Below are positions 1 to 8,436 of a DNA stretch of 64,000 nt, piece by piece. Position numbers and translations under genes: made by a program. Under the pieces are notes generated by a model, which was not told where the DNA came from, ran no database searches, and saw nothing but the letters and a program-made list of their open reading frames with translations. Source of the DNA: an uncultured Lachnospiraceae bacterium (GTDB lineage Bacteria > Bacillota > Clostridia > Lachnospirales > Lachnospiraceae); assembly GCA_902776305.1 (NCBI GenBank), contig CACYPS010000027.1, positions 1 through 64,000 on the forward strand, in the 5' to 3' direction. How positions within the stretch are numbered: the stretch's first letter is position 1; every line of letters begins with the position of its first letter.

Positions 1-453
1 TATGAGAAGTTTATGACGGATATGAGCATAGCGAATCTGTTGGAGCTCAGAGCCAAGGTTGAACCGTATCATCCGCAGGCTGTAACGAAAGATATCTCAA
101 CCATGGCGGCTCTTACAAGCCCTATCACCGGAGTTGATGATATGCGATGGTATTTTCTGCAGATGGGTGCTTTGACAGGAGATACGAGATATGAAGAACT
201 GGTAGAGAAACCGCTTGCCGGATATATGATGGACTTCAATGCGCTCGAAACGGGCGATGCATACAGGATGCCGGTAATGCTTATTTCAGGCTCATGCGAC
301 TGGATCTGTCCGGTTGGACTTGTCGAGGATTATATGGACGTGATAACGGCCCCTGAGAAAGAATTGAAGCTGATAGAGGGCTGCGGCCATTCTCCGCAGG
401 GTCAGCTGCCGGAAGAATTCTGTCAGGAAGTGAAATCGTTTCTTGGTAAGTAA
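1..453 (+). CDS. Alpha/beta-hydrolase, C-terminal part (start lies outside the window)
   Basis: The reading frame is open from the first base and ends at 453, so about 150 C-terminal residues are present and the true start is upstream. An Asp in the context GSCDWICPV and a His in GCGHSP match the acid and base of the Ser-Asp-His triad of alpha/beta-hydrolases of the prolyl-aminopeptidase/haloperoxidase type. The nucleophile elbow is outside the window. An internal ATG at base 13 is unlikely to be the start because it would leave only the lid and C-terminal half of the fold. The substrate cannot be told from this part; a cytoplasmic peptidase or esterase role is inference from the family. Confidence 0.75.
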   Translation, partial: YEKFMTDMSIANLLELRAKVEPYHPQAVTKDISTMAALTSPITGVDDMRWYFLQMGALTGDTRYEELVEKPLAGYMMDFNALETGDAYRMPVMLISGSCDWICPVGLVEDYMDVITAPEKELKLIEGCGHSPQGQLPEEFCQEVKSFLGK

Positions 454-501
454 AATTTCAGGATAATTGTTATAACGAATAGGGGCTTATGTGTATTGCT
501 C

Positions 502-627
502 TTATACTTGGGTGGATTGGAGTTTCTAAAAGAAGCCGGGATAAGTAATGTGGGAGCATTCTTCTCTCATGACAGAGAGTTTATAGAACTGGTATGCGAC
601 AGAACTATCGAACTTAAGAAATCGTAA
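502..627 (+). pseudogene. Remnant of an ABC-F type ATPase, C-terminal end
   Basis: A short open frame with no credible start or upstream ATPase motifs encodes LEFLKEAGIS, then FFSHDREFIELVCDRTIEL and a stop. SHDREF(I/L) followed by a hydrophobic stretch and xIEL is the H-loop region after Walker B in the second ATP-binding cassette of ABC-F ribosome-protection/translation factors. Walker A, the signature motif and the Walker B aspartate are absent, so this is a leftover of a deleted gene. It suggests that a deletion or insertion has reworked this locus next to the Fic gene. Confidence 0.6.
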
Positions 628-700
628 TCTTTACTTTTTTGTCCGGATGCGCCCAAAATCTTTACATTTTACATATAAAATAATAAAATAAGTAAAGATT
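626..700 (+). promoter_or_regulatory. Promoter with AATCTTTAC operator-like repeats before the HTH-Fic gene
   Basis: A promoter is readable as TTTACA (661-666), a 17-base spacer and TAAAAT (684-689). The 9-mer AATCTTTAC occurs at 626-634 and 657-665 and, inverted, as GTAAAGATT at 692-700, so an inverted pair brackets the promoter. The next gene has an N-terminal helix-turn-helix domain, so autoregulation through these sites is a reasonable inference. Part of the 626 copy lies just past the ABC-F remnant's stop. Confidence 0.5.
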
Positions 701-718
701 ATTGTGAGGTGAGCGGAT

Positions 719-1738
719 ATGATATTATATGAAGGCTTGGAGAATGCATTAAAAGAAAAAGGTATCAGGAAGACCGATCTGGCTCTTAGACTTGGTATTT
801 CTACCAGAACGATCGCAAAGATCGCAAAGGGTGAAAAACTTTCTAAGCGAAGCATGCAAAAGATTGCAGATTACCTGGGAAAAGATCCTGCAGTACTAAT
901 GCAGGAAGTTTCAGATAATAGGATCCTGCAGGTGCTCCGTGAAGAGAAAGAAATGAAACTTTCCGGAGGCCTTTACCATGAACTTCAGGTCCGGATGACG
1001 TATAATTCCAATCATATCGAAGGAAGCAGGCTGTCTGAGGATCAGACCCGTCTTATATTTGAGACAAACACGATAGATGCTTGTGAAGGAGTACCGGTAG
1101 ACGATATTTTGGAGACCGTTCACCATTTCCGGGCTATTGATTATGTGATCGACACTGCGGAAGAAGCTCTTACCGAAGAGATCATCAAACACCTGCATTT
1201 TATCATAAAACACGACACGAAAGATTCCACTCTGAGCTGGTTTGCTGTGGGCGATTACAAGAAGAGGGCAAATGTGGTCGGAGGCAGAGATACTGCGAAG
1301 CCTTCGGAAGTACATGCCCGTATGAAACAACTCCTGGAAGAATACAATGTTAAAGAAAATGTGACTGTAGAGGATATAATTGCACTTCATGCCGAGTTTG
1401 AGTATATCCATCCATTTCAGGACGGAAACGGACGCGTGGGAAGGCTTATCGCACTAAAGGAGTGCCTGCGGCATAATGTGATTCCGTTCATCATAGAAGA
1501 TTCCAAGAAAAACTTCTATTACAGGGGATTGAAGGAATGGAGAAATGAGAAAGGCTGGCTTACAGATACATGCCTTGATGGGCCAAATACTATTACACCG
1601 ATTTGGGGCTTCGCAATGCAAGACTTGGGTTCAGACAGCTGGAAGAAACTCAAACCCGGAACCCCCGATGATGAGAACCCGACACTCCGGCATGTTAAAC
1701 TTGGTATGCTCGGAAGTATTGCGCCCAAGAAAATTTAA
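719..1738 (+). CDS. HTH-Fic family protein (self-inhibited AMPylase-type)
   Basis: This 339-residue protein has an N-terminal XRE-like helix-turn-helix (about 8-55; LALRLGISTRTIAKIAKG) and a Fic domain with the full motif HPFQDGNGRVGR at 231-242. SNHIEG at 97-102 fits the (S/T)xxxE(G/N) inhibitory helix that blocks the ATP gamma-phosphate in Fic proteins, so it is probably auto-inhibited. Fic enzymes transfer AMP or another nucleotide part to protein hydroxyls. The start at 719 has GAGGTGAGC upstream. After TDTCL (about residue 283) the last 55 residues do not resemble the usual family ending, and the DNA there looks like foreign or tRNA-like sequence, so the tail may be a fusion scar. It converges on the giant Fic toxin gene. 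Confidence 0.85.
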   Translation: MILYEGLENALKEKGIRKTDLALRLGISTRTIAKIAKGEKLSKRSMQKIADYLGKDPAVLMQEVSDNRILQVLREEKEMKLSGGLYHELQVRMTYNSNHIEGSRLSEDQTRLIFETNTIDACEGVPVDDILETVHHFRAIDYVIDTAEEALTEEIIKHLHFIIKHDTKDSTLSWFAVGDYKKRANVVGGRDTAKPSEVHARMKQLLEEYNVKENVTVEDIIALHAEFEYIHPFQDGNGRVGRLIALKECLRHNVIPFIIEDSKKNFYYRGLKEWRNEKGWLTDTCLDGPNTITPIWGFAMQDLGSDSWKKLKPGTPDDENPTLRHVKLGMLGSIAPKKI

Positions 1739-1847
1739 TTATCCAGAATAAACATTGCGGATTCGAGATTGCGGAGGAGTGCGATTCTGAGGGAACGCTG
1801 ATAAAGGGATGAGAGAGAATAGCGTCAGCCGGGATAGGTAAGACTCT

Positions 1848-1911
1848 ATTCAGGGAAAAAATACCCCCATGGAGTGTATAAGTTAACTCCATGGGGGATT
1901 TTTTCCTGAAT
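1848..1911. terminator. Bidirectional terminator between the two Fic genes
   Basis: A very long inverted repeat (arms 1848-1875 and 1886-1911, about 26 pairs with one bulge) has A-runs in one arm and T-runs in the other, so it can terminate both the HTH-Fic gene and the opposite 5.6-kb toxin gene. The rest of 1739-1959 holds no gene I can support. Confidence 0.85.
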
Positions 1912-1959
1912 TTTTGAGGATTGTAGTGGCCGCTCATGAAACAGCTCTGGGTTAAAATT

Positions 1960-4900
1960 TTAGATGTTCACGTATTTCGCCAGTTCCGTCTTTATCTCAG
2001 GACGCAAAAAACGAAGCTGCCATGCATAAAGCGGGCATTGTCCCTTCTTTTGCGGGTATCCGTTCAACTTGGCTTTTTGGGAGGCTATATACGTCAGGGC
2101 CTGTTTCTCTGCCTCGTTCCGCGGCTGCCAGAACACATTCGCCTGATGCGGATTCTTGTAAGGCGATAATCTTTCCTTCGCCTTCATAATTTTGTCAAAG
2201 GCAATGTTGTAATCTGTGTAAGCATTTTTTGATTTCCCGTCGTCTGCCACGTGTCTGCTCAGGCCTTCTATAGCCGTTGCCAGACCAGCCTTATTGGATA
2301 TATTACCCACCTCGAACCTGTTTTTGTTATCGTCATCTTTTGCCTCGGTAATAAAAACATCTTTGGCACATTGCAAAATAATCGGATATAATGGGCGCTC
2401 CTTATCCATAACTCTTGAAGAAATATAACTTATATTATTGCGAAAAAGGTTCTCTTTTGTCTTCTCCCCGCCCAGATTAGGCGGAAATACCTTTTTAGTA
2501 AAAGAATCAGAGAGAAAATTGCCGAAATGGGCGACAAGCAGATCAATTTTCTTGTGCTCTTCCGGTATTACGGCAGACCCCTTAAGGCAACGCAAAAAAA
2601 TCCTAATTTGACTCTTGGCATCATTCTTTTGGGCCTTATCTCGATAATGATTTGCTAACCAGTCGGCACACTTGTCTATTATCGGCTCATTGCTATTTAA
2701 GTCTTCTATTTTATCAGGTACTTCTATTGTATTGTCTGCTTTCAGTTTCTCTTTTACACCGCCAAATATGTTTTCAAAGAATACCGCAAGATAAGTATCC
2801 GACATAGAACGATCTATCGTTATGGAATATTTATCTTCGTGGTCTTTTTCTTTTTTCTTTAAATCCAGTGTATATTGCATATCAGCCCGGGTAAAGCTTT
2901 TCTTATTCAGCAGATATCTATGTGCGTGCTGATAATCGCGAGCAAGTGAGTGTTCCCGGCTAAGTTTATGATATTCAGAAGTACCCGTTTCTTTACTGTC
3001 ATCCAGCTCCTTTTTTTTCTTAAGTGCTTCCATGACCTTGCCCGGACTTCCATAAACCTGCAAAAAAGCCTCATATTGGGAAGGCGACATATAACGTTCC
3101 CATATAGCACCTGTCGCCCAATCTGATATACTCACTTTCATATTTTTTGTCATTGAATCAATAAGAAGTGATCCCAAATCTCCTTTATTCTGTGATGCAT
3201 CATAATGCTTGTTTTCATTTAGTGTCTCCACCAGTTTAATGGACATCTGCAACGTCGAAAGATAGTCCATGACCTCGCGATGTACGCGGGCATCATACTG
3301 CAATGTAACTGCATAATGCTTATTAACATCGATTAACGCTTTTTTTAATGAATTATAAACCTTATCCAGTACATCCTGTGGCAGGTTAGTAAGGCAATCA
3401 GTGAGTGATATCTTCTTATATTCCGGCAATTTTTCTTTGAGTTTAGGGTCATTCTCGTAATTTGGATTTTTCTTTTTCCAATCCTCGATCTTTTTGTCTG
3501 CGGTCTCCTTGACATAAGAGACTATTTTTTTGAGCTCAAGAGAAGGATCAGTTATATATTTATTCAGCCATCCTCTGAAGTTTTCGTATTCTTTTCCACG
3601 GTCTCTTAGCCATTTATCTACTTCACTCCATTTTTTGGATTCATCTTTTTCATCATTGAGTATCTGTGTACCTATATCATCCGCTATAATTGTTTTTATC
3701 GATGTCTTAAGCTTATCTCCCGTTCTTTTTATTTCTCCTCCATCGTCGTCAGCAAAAAAGAGTAGAGCCTGAACGGTATCAGGTTGTAAATCTCTGGCAT
3801 TCCCTTCTACTTTCGTATCATTAATCGTTGCCATTTTCTGTTTGTATTCATCAGAGACATGATTATATGATCCCATCAAGCTTTTGTCATCTAAGCGTCT
3901 CAGATTTTCTGCAACAGAAGCAGGAATCCAGCCCTTCTGACCATAGCCTCCGCTATTATATGTTTCCTGCCATCTTTTGTACTCCTCCCCGGTCATACGC
4001 TTATTACCCTGACCTTGATAAGTAATATCATCTTCTTTGCCATACCTGAGCATTTTGTAATGATAATACAGATTCATTGACGTTAAGAGACCTTCAGCTG
4101 CTGCAAAACCAGTGTTCTGAACGGCACCGAAGCGGAATATTTCCTCCGTAAACACCTTATCGACCGTGTCCCCATCAAGATTTCCCGCTTTGAGCGTATC
4201 TCTGAGAAACGTCACACAGTTCCGTGTGTACCATCCGTAGCCTCCCTCCTCAGTGTACTTCTCCGCCTTCTCCGCCATAGCCTTGATATTCGCACGCGAT
4301 GACGTGTAGGTCCTGCTGATATCGTAAACATGATTTGTGTCATCGCACACTTCTCCGACGCCTATGGTGTTTTTTCCTAAAATGGCGCCTGCCACCTTAT
4401 TTTCCGATGTTTTTGCCGGGTAAAAGCCGCACTTGATCCTGTAGCGTTGGTTACGTCCGGTAATTTTGCTATATTGCGAAAATTCTATGCCCAGGAAAGC
4501 ATGTCCGCAGTCCAGTACCCTTTCAATACTGGATGATGAATAACTTCTGGGCTGCGCACAATATGCAATGACTTTCGGAGGCAGGAGAGTATCTTTCGTA
4601 CCATATCCGTTTTTAGTATCTGCCGGCTCCATTATCGGACGAGCCCAGACAGTGGGAACCCTCCGGAAATCATCCAGAATATCCTTATCCGGCTCCTGTT
4701 GTCCCATGTCAGAAAATCTCGCTCCGTTCCATCCGGGAATGATATCATGAGTCCTTCTTTCATCCGTTCTTCCTTCGGATGAATACAGCTTTTTCAAATC
4801 GTGCTTCTTTTTGAGTAACCACAACGCGCTTACACCCATCGGTAAAAGAAATGCTGCATTAGAGACGACATTTCCGAAAGTTCTTGCGCTTACATTTCTG

Positions 4901-7527
4901 ACTTTTGATGTTAATGATTGTGGAGTCCGATCCTTCATCTTCTGATGGTTTATGTCCAGGACTGCCGGATCCTCATCCTTCTCGGATGGTTTCTGTTGCA
5001 CATTCTTTATGTCGGGTTTTTTATCTTCATTGTTAATGTTATTGCTGGAATCCGACAGGCTTATGATATTTGGATTACCTTTATTCTCGTCGATTATTAA
5101 AATATCCTCATCCTTCCCGGATATATTGAGTATCGATTCTTTGAGATCAATCTGGTTCGCTTCAGGGAGAGCCCCGGGTTCCGGTGCTCGGTTCAGATCC
5201 TCGCTCCCGTATGCCAGAAAATTATCGGATTCATCGACAATGATATAATTGTCCCATTTATATTCTTTCTCACTCATACCGGAATTTTCTTTTAAATGAT
5301 TATACTCATCGGCGGTGACTACAGTTTTTCCGGTATTTTTATCTATCTTATCACCCTTAACAATCTTGTACTCGATTTTACGTCCACCGCTGCTTTGCTT
5401 CTTCCCGGAAGATTTCAGCAGTTCATTGCCCGATTTCTCATCTTCCTCATTGTTGATGATATTATTGATGATATTGCCAACGCTGATCTTATCGGGTTTC
5501 TTATAGTTTTCCGAATTGATTCCTTTGCCCATCGCAGCACGTCTTCTGCTTCTCCGATCATTTCTGTAATCATCCTGGCGGGCTTGAAGTTCCAGGTCAG
5601 CCTGTTTCAGTTCCGGATTTTTCTTCCACTCCTCCATCTGCTTCTGCTTTCGCCGCAGTTCTTTTACTTCTCTTTCCTCGCGTTGGCTGACGTCCAGGTT
5701 CATTTCTTCCTGTAATCCCTGTTTATAATCATTCCATATACGCTGCCTTTGGTCCAGGGTCAAGTTCCCATAGCCCTCACCTGTTGCATAATCACGCGGC
5801 ATCGGCTCATCTTTTTTCCGTAAATACTCATAGTCAGAAGGAATGCTTCTTTTTTGCCCTGAAAGGATCCTGGAGCTCTCACGGACAGCATAAAGGTAGG
5901 CATAAGAGCCCTTTTCGAAGTCGATCTGCGGCCTGTACTCATTATCCCCATTCTCACCTACCGTTCCACCGAGATTCATAGTCAGCGGCGTATGAGGCGG
6001 AAGACCGAAGGCCTGCAGAACTGTGTCTGAGAAAAGACGGCAGGTCCGACCGTTTCCGTCTCTGAACGGATGCAGGGAGATCAGCATCTGGTAGGAAAAC
6101 GACGCGACCCTGATAGCCTGCGATTTCCGGAGCTTTTCATCCTGCATGTCCCCGATAATCCGGATGTAAGAGCCGATCTTGTTCAAAAGCCGGTACAGAT
6201 CTTCCGGCAGCTGGTTCTGACCGACACTGGAAATAAGACCCGCCGTGGCATGTGCCGCGCGAAGCTTCCCGCCGCTGTCCATACCTTCCTGAACGGTTTT
6301 GTTCAGGTCTTGCAACAGGTTATAAAGAAAAGCGAAGCCGACATTCTTATATTTGTTCGACCGGATTTCAAGAGCAGCCTTGCGGGAGATTTCGGTAGAC
6401 TTCGTAAACTGCTTCTTCATTTTGGTGAGCTGCTTATTCGTTGCCGTTTTCGTCGCGGTCCCGTCACCGATATTCCCCGTCAGGGAAGCGGAACCGCCCA
6501 TACGGACCTGGGTAAGTGCGCCGGCATCAAAAGCAGGCGACCAATCTTTAACACCGTCAAGACCCTCGAACACAGTATCGTCGAGAGCGAATCTGCTCAT
6601 GTCCCGCAAAAAACCTTTGAGAGTATGTTCCGATTTCAGTTTTCTTTCCGGATCGACTACAGTCTTCCCGGCATCGGACAGATGGTCGTAAGCATTATCG
6701 GTCAGGCCAGCCCCTTCCTGCGCTGCGTTATAGCCCATCTGCTGCGCTTTGTAAAGCTCATCCTGCAGATACGCCTCAATGTACACCTTATCTTCGCTCT
6801 TTATCTTCTCCTTAAAACGTGAGCGTACACTGCTCTTGCCGTTCTTATACGCCTGCAGCAGTTTCTTATCCCCGCGCATTTTAGCTTTCAGGGCATTCGC
6901 GCTGTCTCCGGTAGCCGCATTTTTCAGATCAGTATCGTTGGCTTTTTTGATCTTCTCCATCGCATCGATATGCGACTGGTAGGCTCCTTCAAGCATCTTG
7001 ATGGCAGCCTCGACATCCTCCTTCGGCACGCGTCCGTTATTCATGGATTCGGATATAAATATTCCCTGAACTACTCCGCCGGACGGTGTAGCGCCCGATA
7101 CCGCACCCGACGGAACTGCTGTGGACATCCTGTCCGCTGCTGATTCCAGTGAATCGGAGGTGTTGACCGGCATCCCGCCGATGTTCCCCGTCGGCTCAAC
7201 GATTCCCTGTTTCTGCTGCACGACATGCGTCAGTTCATGGGGAAGATGCTGTTCCTGTCCCGGACCCAGGAATACCTCGTTACCCTTCGCATAGGCCAGA
7301 GCTCCGATTGCAGCGGGTTTGTGAGAGTTGTAGTGTACCTCCACATCTCCAAGGCTCACGCCGGAAGCCGCTTCCAGAAAACTGCTGATCTCAGAGAAAT
7401 CCCCTTCCCCGAGCATGGAGGCCATGGACGCATTGCTGTGTGATTTTTTTAACTGAGCAGCCTGTCCGCCTGCTTCATTATTTTGTATTACGGATGATGC
7501 ATCCTTTTTAACATAATCATACGCCAT
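1960..7527 (-). CDS. Giant DUF4157 + Fic + papain-like polymorphic toxin (eCIS-type effector candidate)
   Basis: The protein has about 1855 residues. I prefer the ATG at 7527 (MAYDYVKKD), because the upstream ATGGAGGATAAGAGT provides GGAGG eight bases before it; an ATG at 7542 would use that Shine-Dalgarno sequence as codons. Numbered from 7542, residues about 50-115 form a DUF4157 domain with HELTH (102-106, HExxH), a domain typical of effectors linked to extracellular contractile injection systems. A Fic domain follows, with HPFRDGNGRTCR at 491-502. Then come a charged coiled-coil stretch (about 620-670), a low-complexity acidic linker, one possible membrane helix (about 891-910), and a segment with GHAFLGIE (1013) followed by YTRNCVTFL (1105-1113), where His precedes Cys as in permuted papain-like folds. 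The final 750 residues are Lys/Asp-rich helices I cannot assign. No immunity gene or injection-machine gene is nearby. The Fic assignment is firm; delivery is inference. Confidence 0.85.
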   Translation of the reverse strand: MAYDYVKKDASSVIQNNEAGGQAAQLKKSHSNASMASMLGEGDFSEISSFLEAASGVSLGDVEVHYNSHKPAAIGALAYAKGNEVFLGPGQEQHLPHELTHVVQQKQGIVEPTGNIGGMPVNTSDSLESAADRMSTAVPSGAVSGATPSGGVVQGIFISESMNNGRVPKEDVEAAIKMLEGAYQSHIDAMEKIKKANDTDLKNAATGDSANALKAKMRGDKKLLQAYKNGKSSVRSRFKEKIKSEDKVYIEAYLQDELYKAQQMGYNAAQEGAGLTDNAYDHLSDAGKTVVDPERKLKSEHTLKGFLRDMSRFALDDTVFEGLDGVKDWSPAFDAGALTQVRMGGSASLTGNIGDGTATKTATNKQLTKMKKQFTKSTEISRKAALEIRSNKYKNVGFAFLYNLLQDLNKTVQEGMDSGGKLRAAHATAGLISSVGQNQLPEDLYRLLNKIGSYIRIIGDMQDEKLRKSQAIRVASFSYQMLISLHPFRDGNGRTCRLFSDTVLQAFGLPPHTPLTMNLGGTVGENGDNEYRPQIDFEKGSYAYLYAVRESSRILSGQKRSIPSDYEYLRKKDEPMPRDYATGEGYGNLTLDQRQRIWNDYKQGLQEEMNLDVSQREEREVKELRRKQKQMEEWKKNPELKQADLELQARQDDYRNDRRSRRRAAMGKGINSENYKKPDKISVGNIINNIINNEEDEKSGNELLKSSGKKQSSGGRKIEYKIVKGDKIDKNTGKTVVTADEYNHLKENSGMSEKEYKWDNYIIVDESDNFLAYGSEDLNRAPEPGALPEANQIDLKESILNISGKDEDILIIDENKGNPNIISLSDSSNNINNEDKKPDIKNVQQKPSEKDEDPAVLDINHQKMKDRTPQSLTSKVRNVSARTFGNVVSNAAFLLPMGVSALWLLKKKHDLKKLYSSEGRTDERRTHDIIPGWNGARFSDMGQQEPDKDILDDFRRVPTVWARPIMEPADTKNGYGTKDTLLPPKVIAYCAQPRSYSSSSIERVLDCGHAFLGIEFSQYSKITGRNQRYRIKCGFYPAKTSENKVAGAILGKNTIGVGEVCDDTNHVYDISRTYTSSRANIKAMAEKAEKYTEEGGYGWYTRNCVTFLRDTLKAGNLDGDTVDKVFTEEIFRFGAVQNTGFAAAEGLLTSMNLYYHYKMLRYGKEDDITYQGQGNKRMTGEEYKRWQETYNSGGYGQKGWIPASVAENLRRLDDKSLMGSYNHVSDEYKQKMATINDTKVEGNARDLQPDTVQALLFFADDDGGEIKRTGDKLKTSIKTIIADDIGTQILNDEKDESKKWSEVDKWLRDRGKEYENFRGWLNKYITDPSLELKKIVSYVKETADKKIEDWKKKNPNYENDPKLKEKLPEYKKISLTDCLTNLPQDVLDKVYNSLKKALIDVNKHYAVTLQYDARVHREVMDYLSTLQMSIKLVETLNENKHYDASQNKGDLGSLLIDSMTKNMKVSISDWATGAIWERYMSPSQYEAFLQVYGSPGKVMEALKKKKELDDSKETGTSEYHKLSREHSLARDYQHAHRYLLNKKSFTRADMQYTLDLKKKEKDHEDKYSITIDRSMSDTYLAVFFENIFGGVKEKLKADNTIEVPDKIEDLNSNEPIIDKCADWLANHYRDKAQKNDAKSQIRIFLRCLKGSAVIPEEHKKIDLLVAHFGNFLSDSFTKKVFPPNLGGEKTKENLFRNNISYISSRVMDKERPLYPIILQCAKDVFITEAKDDDNKNRFEVGNISNKAGLATAIEGLSRHVADDGKSKNAYTDYNIAFDKIMKAKERLSPYKNPHQANVFWQPRNEAEKQALTYIASQKAKLNGYPQKKGQCPLYAWQLRFLRPEIKTELAKYVNI

Positions 7528-7547
7528 ACTCTTATCCTCCATATAAA

Positions 7548-7742
7548 ATCTCTGACGCAGAATTCACGTGACGAGAGTCTATGATGAATGCTCAAAATGA
7601 TACTTGTCTCTGACATGGGATATAAACTTGTACTCCATTAAAGTATAACATGGTATCGTATTCTTAACAATTTTTTAATCTCTGACGCAAAATTCACGTG
7701 ACGAGAGTCTATGATGAATGCTCAAAATGAAACTTGTCTCTG
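7548..7742. repeat. Pair of 65-bp direct repeats upstream of the giant toxin gene
   Basis: Bases 7548-7612 recur at 7678-7742, exactly 130 bases on, with two mismatches. Each copy holds TCTCTGACGC, then AATTCACGTGACGAGAG, then TCTATGATGAATGCTC. Parts recur elsewhere in this window: TTTAATCTCTGACGC near 16223 and 16288, and its reverse complement near 30570; GTGAC-GAGTCTATGAT-like text near 34050 and 50960. It is therefore a dispersed intergenic family, with two copies lying in the probable promoter region of the toxin gene. Otherwise 7528-7871 holds no gene that I can support. Confidence 0.8.
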
Positions 7743-7871
7743 GTATTGGAACAAATATATTTATTATGCTATACTGACCGAAAACGGGGCGCTGAGAAAT
7801 CTGCCGGTCAGTTTTTCAAATCCTGTACCGGGATTGAGATCTTTCATTCACTTAAGGAGGTGTGATTATGA

Positions 7872-8204
7872 GTATTTGCAGCAGTCGGGAAAGTCTCTCT
7901 TGTAACTGACGGGCGTTTTTCGGGTGCGACTCGCGGGGCTGCGATCGGACACGTAAGCCCTGAAGCGGCAACGGGAGGTCCTTTGGCTTATATCCGTACC
8001 GGCGATATCATTTCTTATGATATCGAAGCACGCACTCTCAATATTACCGGAATGGACGGAGAGGAGATGGCTGAACAGGAAATTCAGAAAAAACTGGAGG
8101 AGCGCAGAAAAACCTGGAAACTGAAAAAGCCGCCGGTCAGAAAAGGTGTATTAAAGAGATATACGGAACATGCACTTTCCGCGATGCAGGGGGCAGGATA
8201 CTGA
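7872..8204 (+). pseudogene. ilvD: C-terminal fragment of dihydroxy-acid dehydratase (IlvD)
   Basis: About 110 residues remain, from [20 protein letters not shown] through [21 protein letters not shown] to a normal C-terminus ending in GAGY. This is the IlvD/Edd signature around TDGRFSG; an intact enzyme has about 550 residues. The frame is closed by a TGA just upstream (7869-7871). Placed before it is a good ribosome site (AAGGAGGTGTGATTATG) whose ATG opens a different frame of 13 codons. The gene thus looks decapitated by a deletion that brought a start region next to its 3' end. The iron-sulfur and Mg-binding N-terminal parts are missing, so it cannot be active. Confidence 0.85.
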
Positions 8205-8303
8205 GAAACTACAGCATGTGCGGTTATGCAAAATCAGAACGAAGTAGATATATCGGATACATAAAACCGTACAGAAGAAACTGTATTTTAAAATGAAAAT
8301 CAA

Positions 8304-8356
8304 GAGGCTGACGCTAATGGTATGCTACCATAGAACGCCAGCCTCATTCTTTTTTG
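8304..8356 (+). terminator. Intrinsic terminator after the ilvD fragment
   Basis: GAGGCTG (8304-8310) pairs with CAGCCTC (8339-8345), with an inner ATGGTA/TACCAT hairpin, followed by ATTCTTTTTT. It separates the fragment from the tetR promoter. Confidence 0.8.
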
Positions 8357-8364
8357 ATTTTATA

Positions 8365-8412
8365 TTGACACAATGTCAGAAAGTGAGTATAATCAATATT
8401 GACATGAAGTCA
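8365..8412 (+). promoter_or_regulatory. tetR promoter with two TGAC-N5-GTCA operators
   Basis: A near-consensus promoter is present: TTGACA (8365-8370), 17 bases, TATAAT (8388-8393). Two 13-bp palindromes, TGACACAATGTCA (8366-8378, overlapping the -35) and TGACATGAAGTCA (8400-8412, at the transcription start), have centres 34 bp apart. Two dyads over a promoter directly before a TetR gene fit autorepression. Confidence 0.8.
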
Positions 8413-8436
8413 GAATAAAAACAATGGAGGACAGAT

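Noticed and set aside
7743-7871. T-box or leader riboswitch before the ilvD fragment
   Set aside because: No T-box antiterminator sequence (TGGNACCGCG-like) or AGTA/specifier structure was found.
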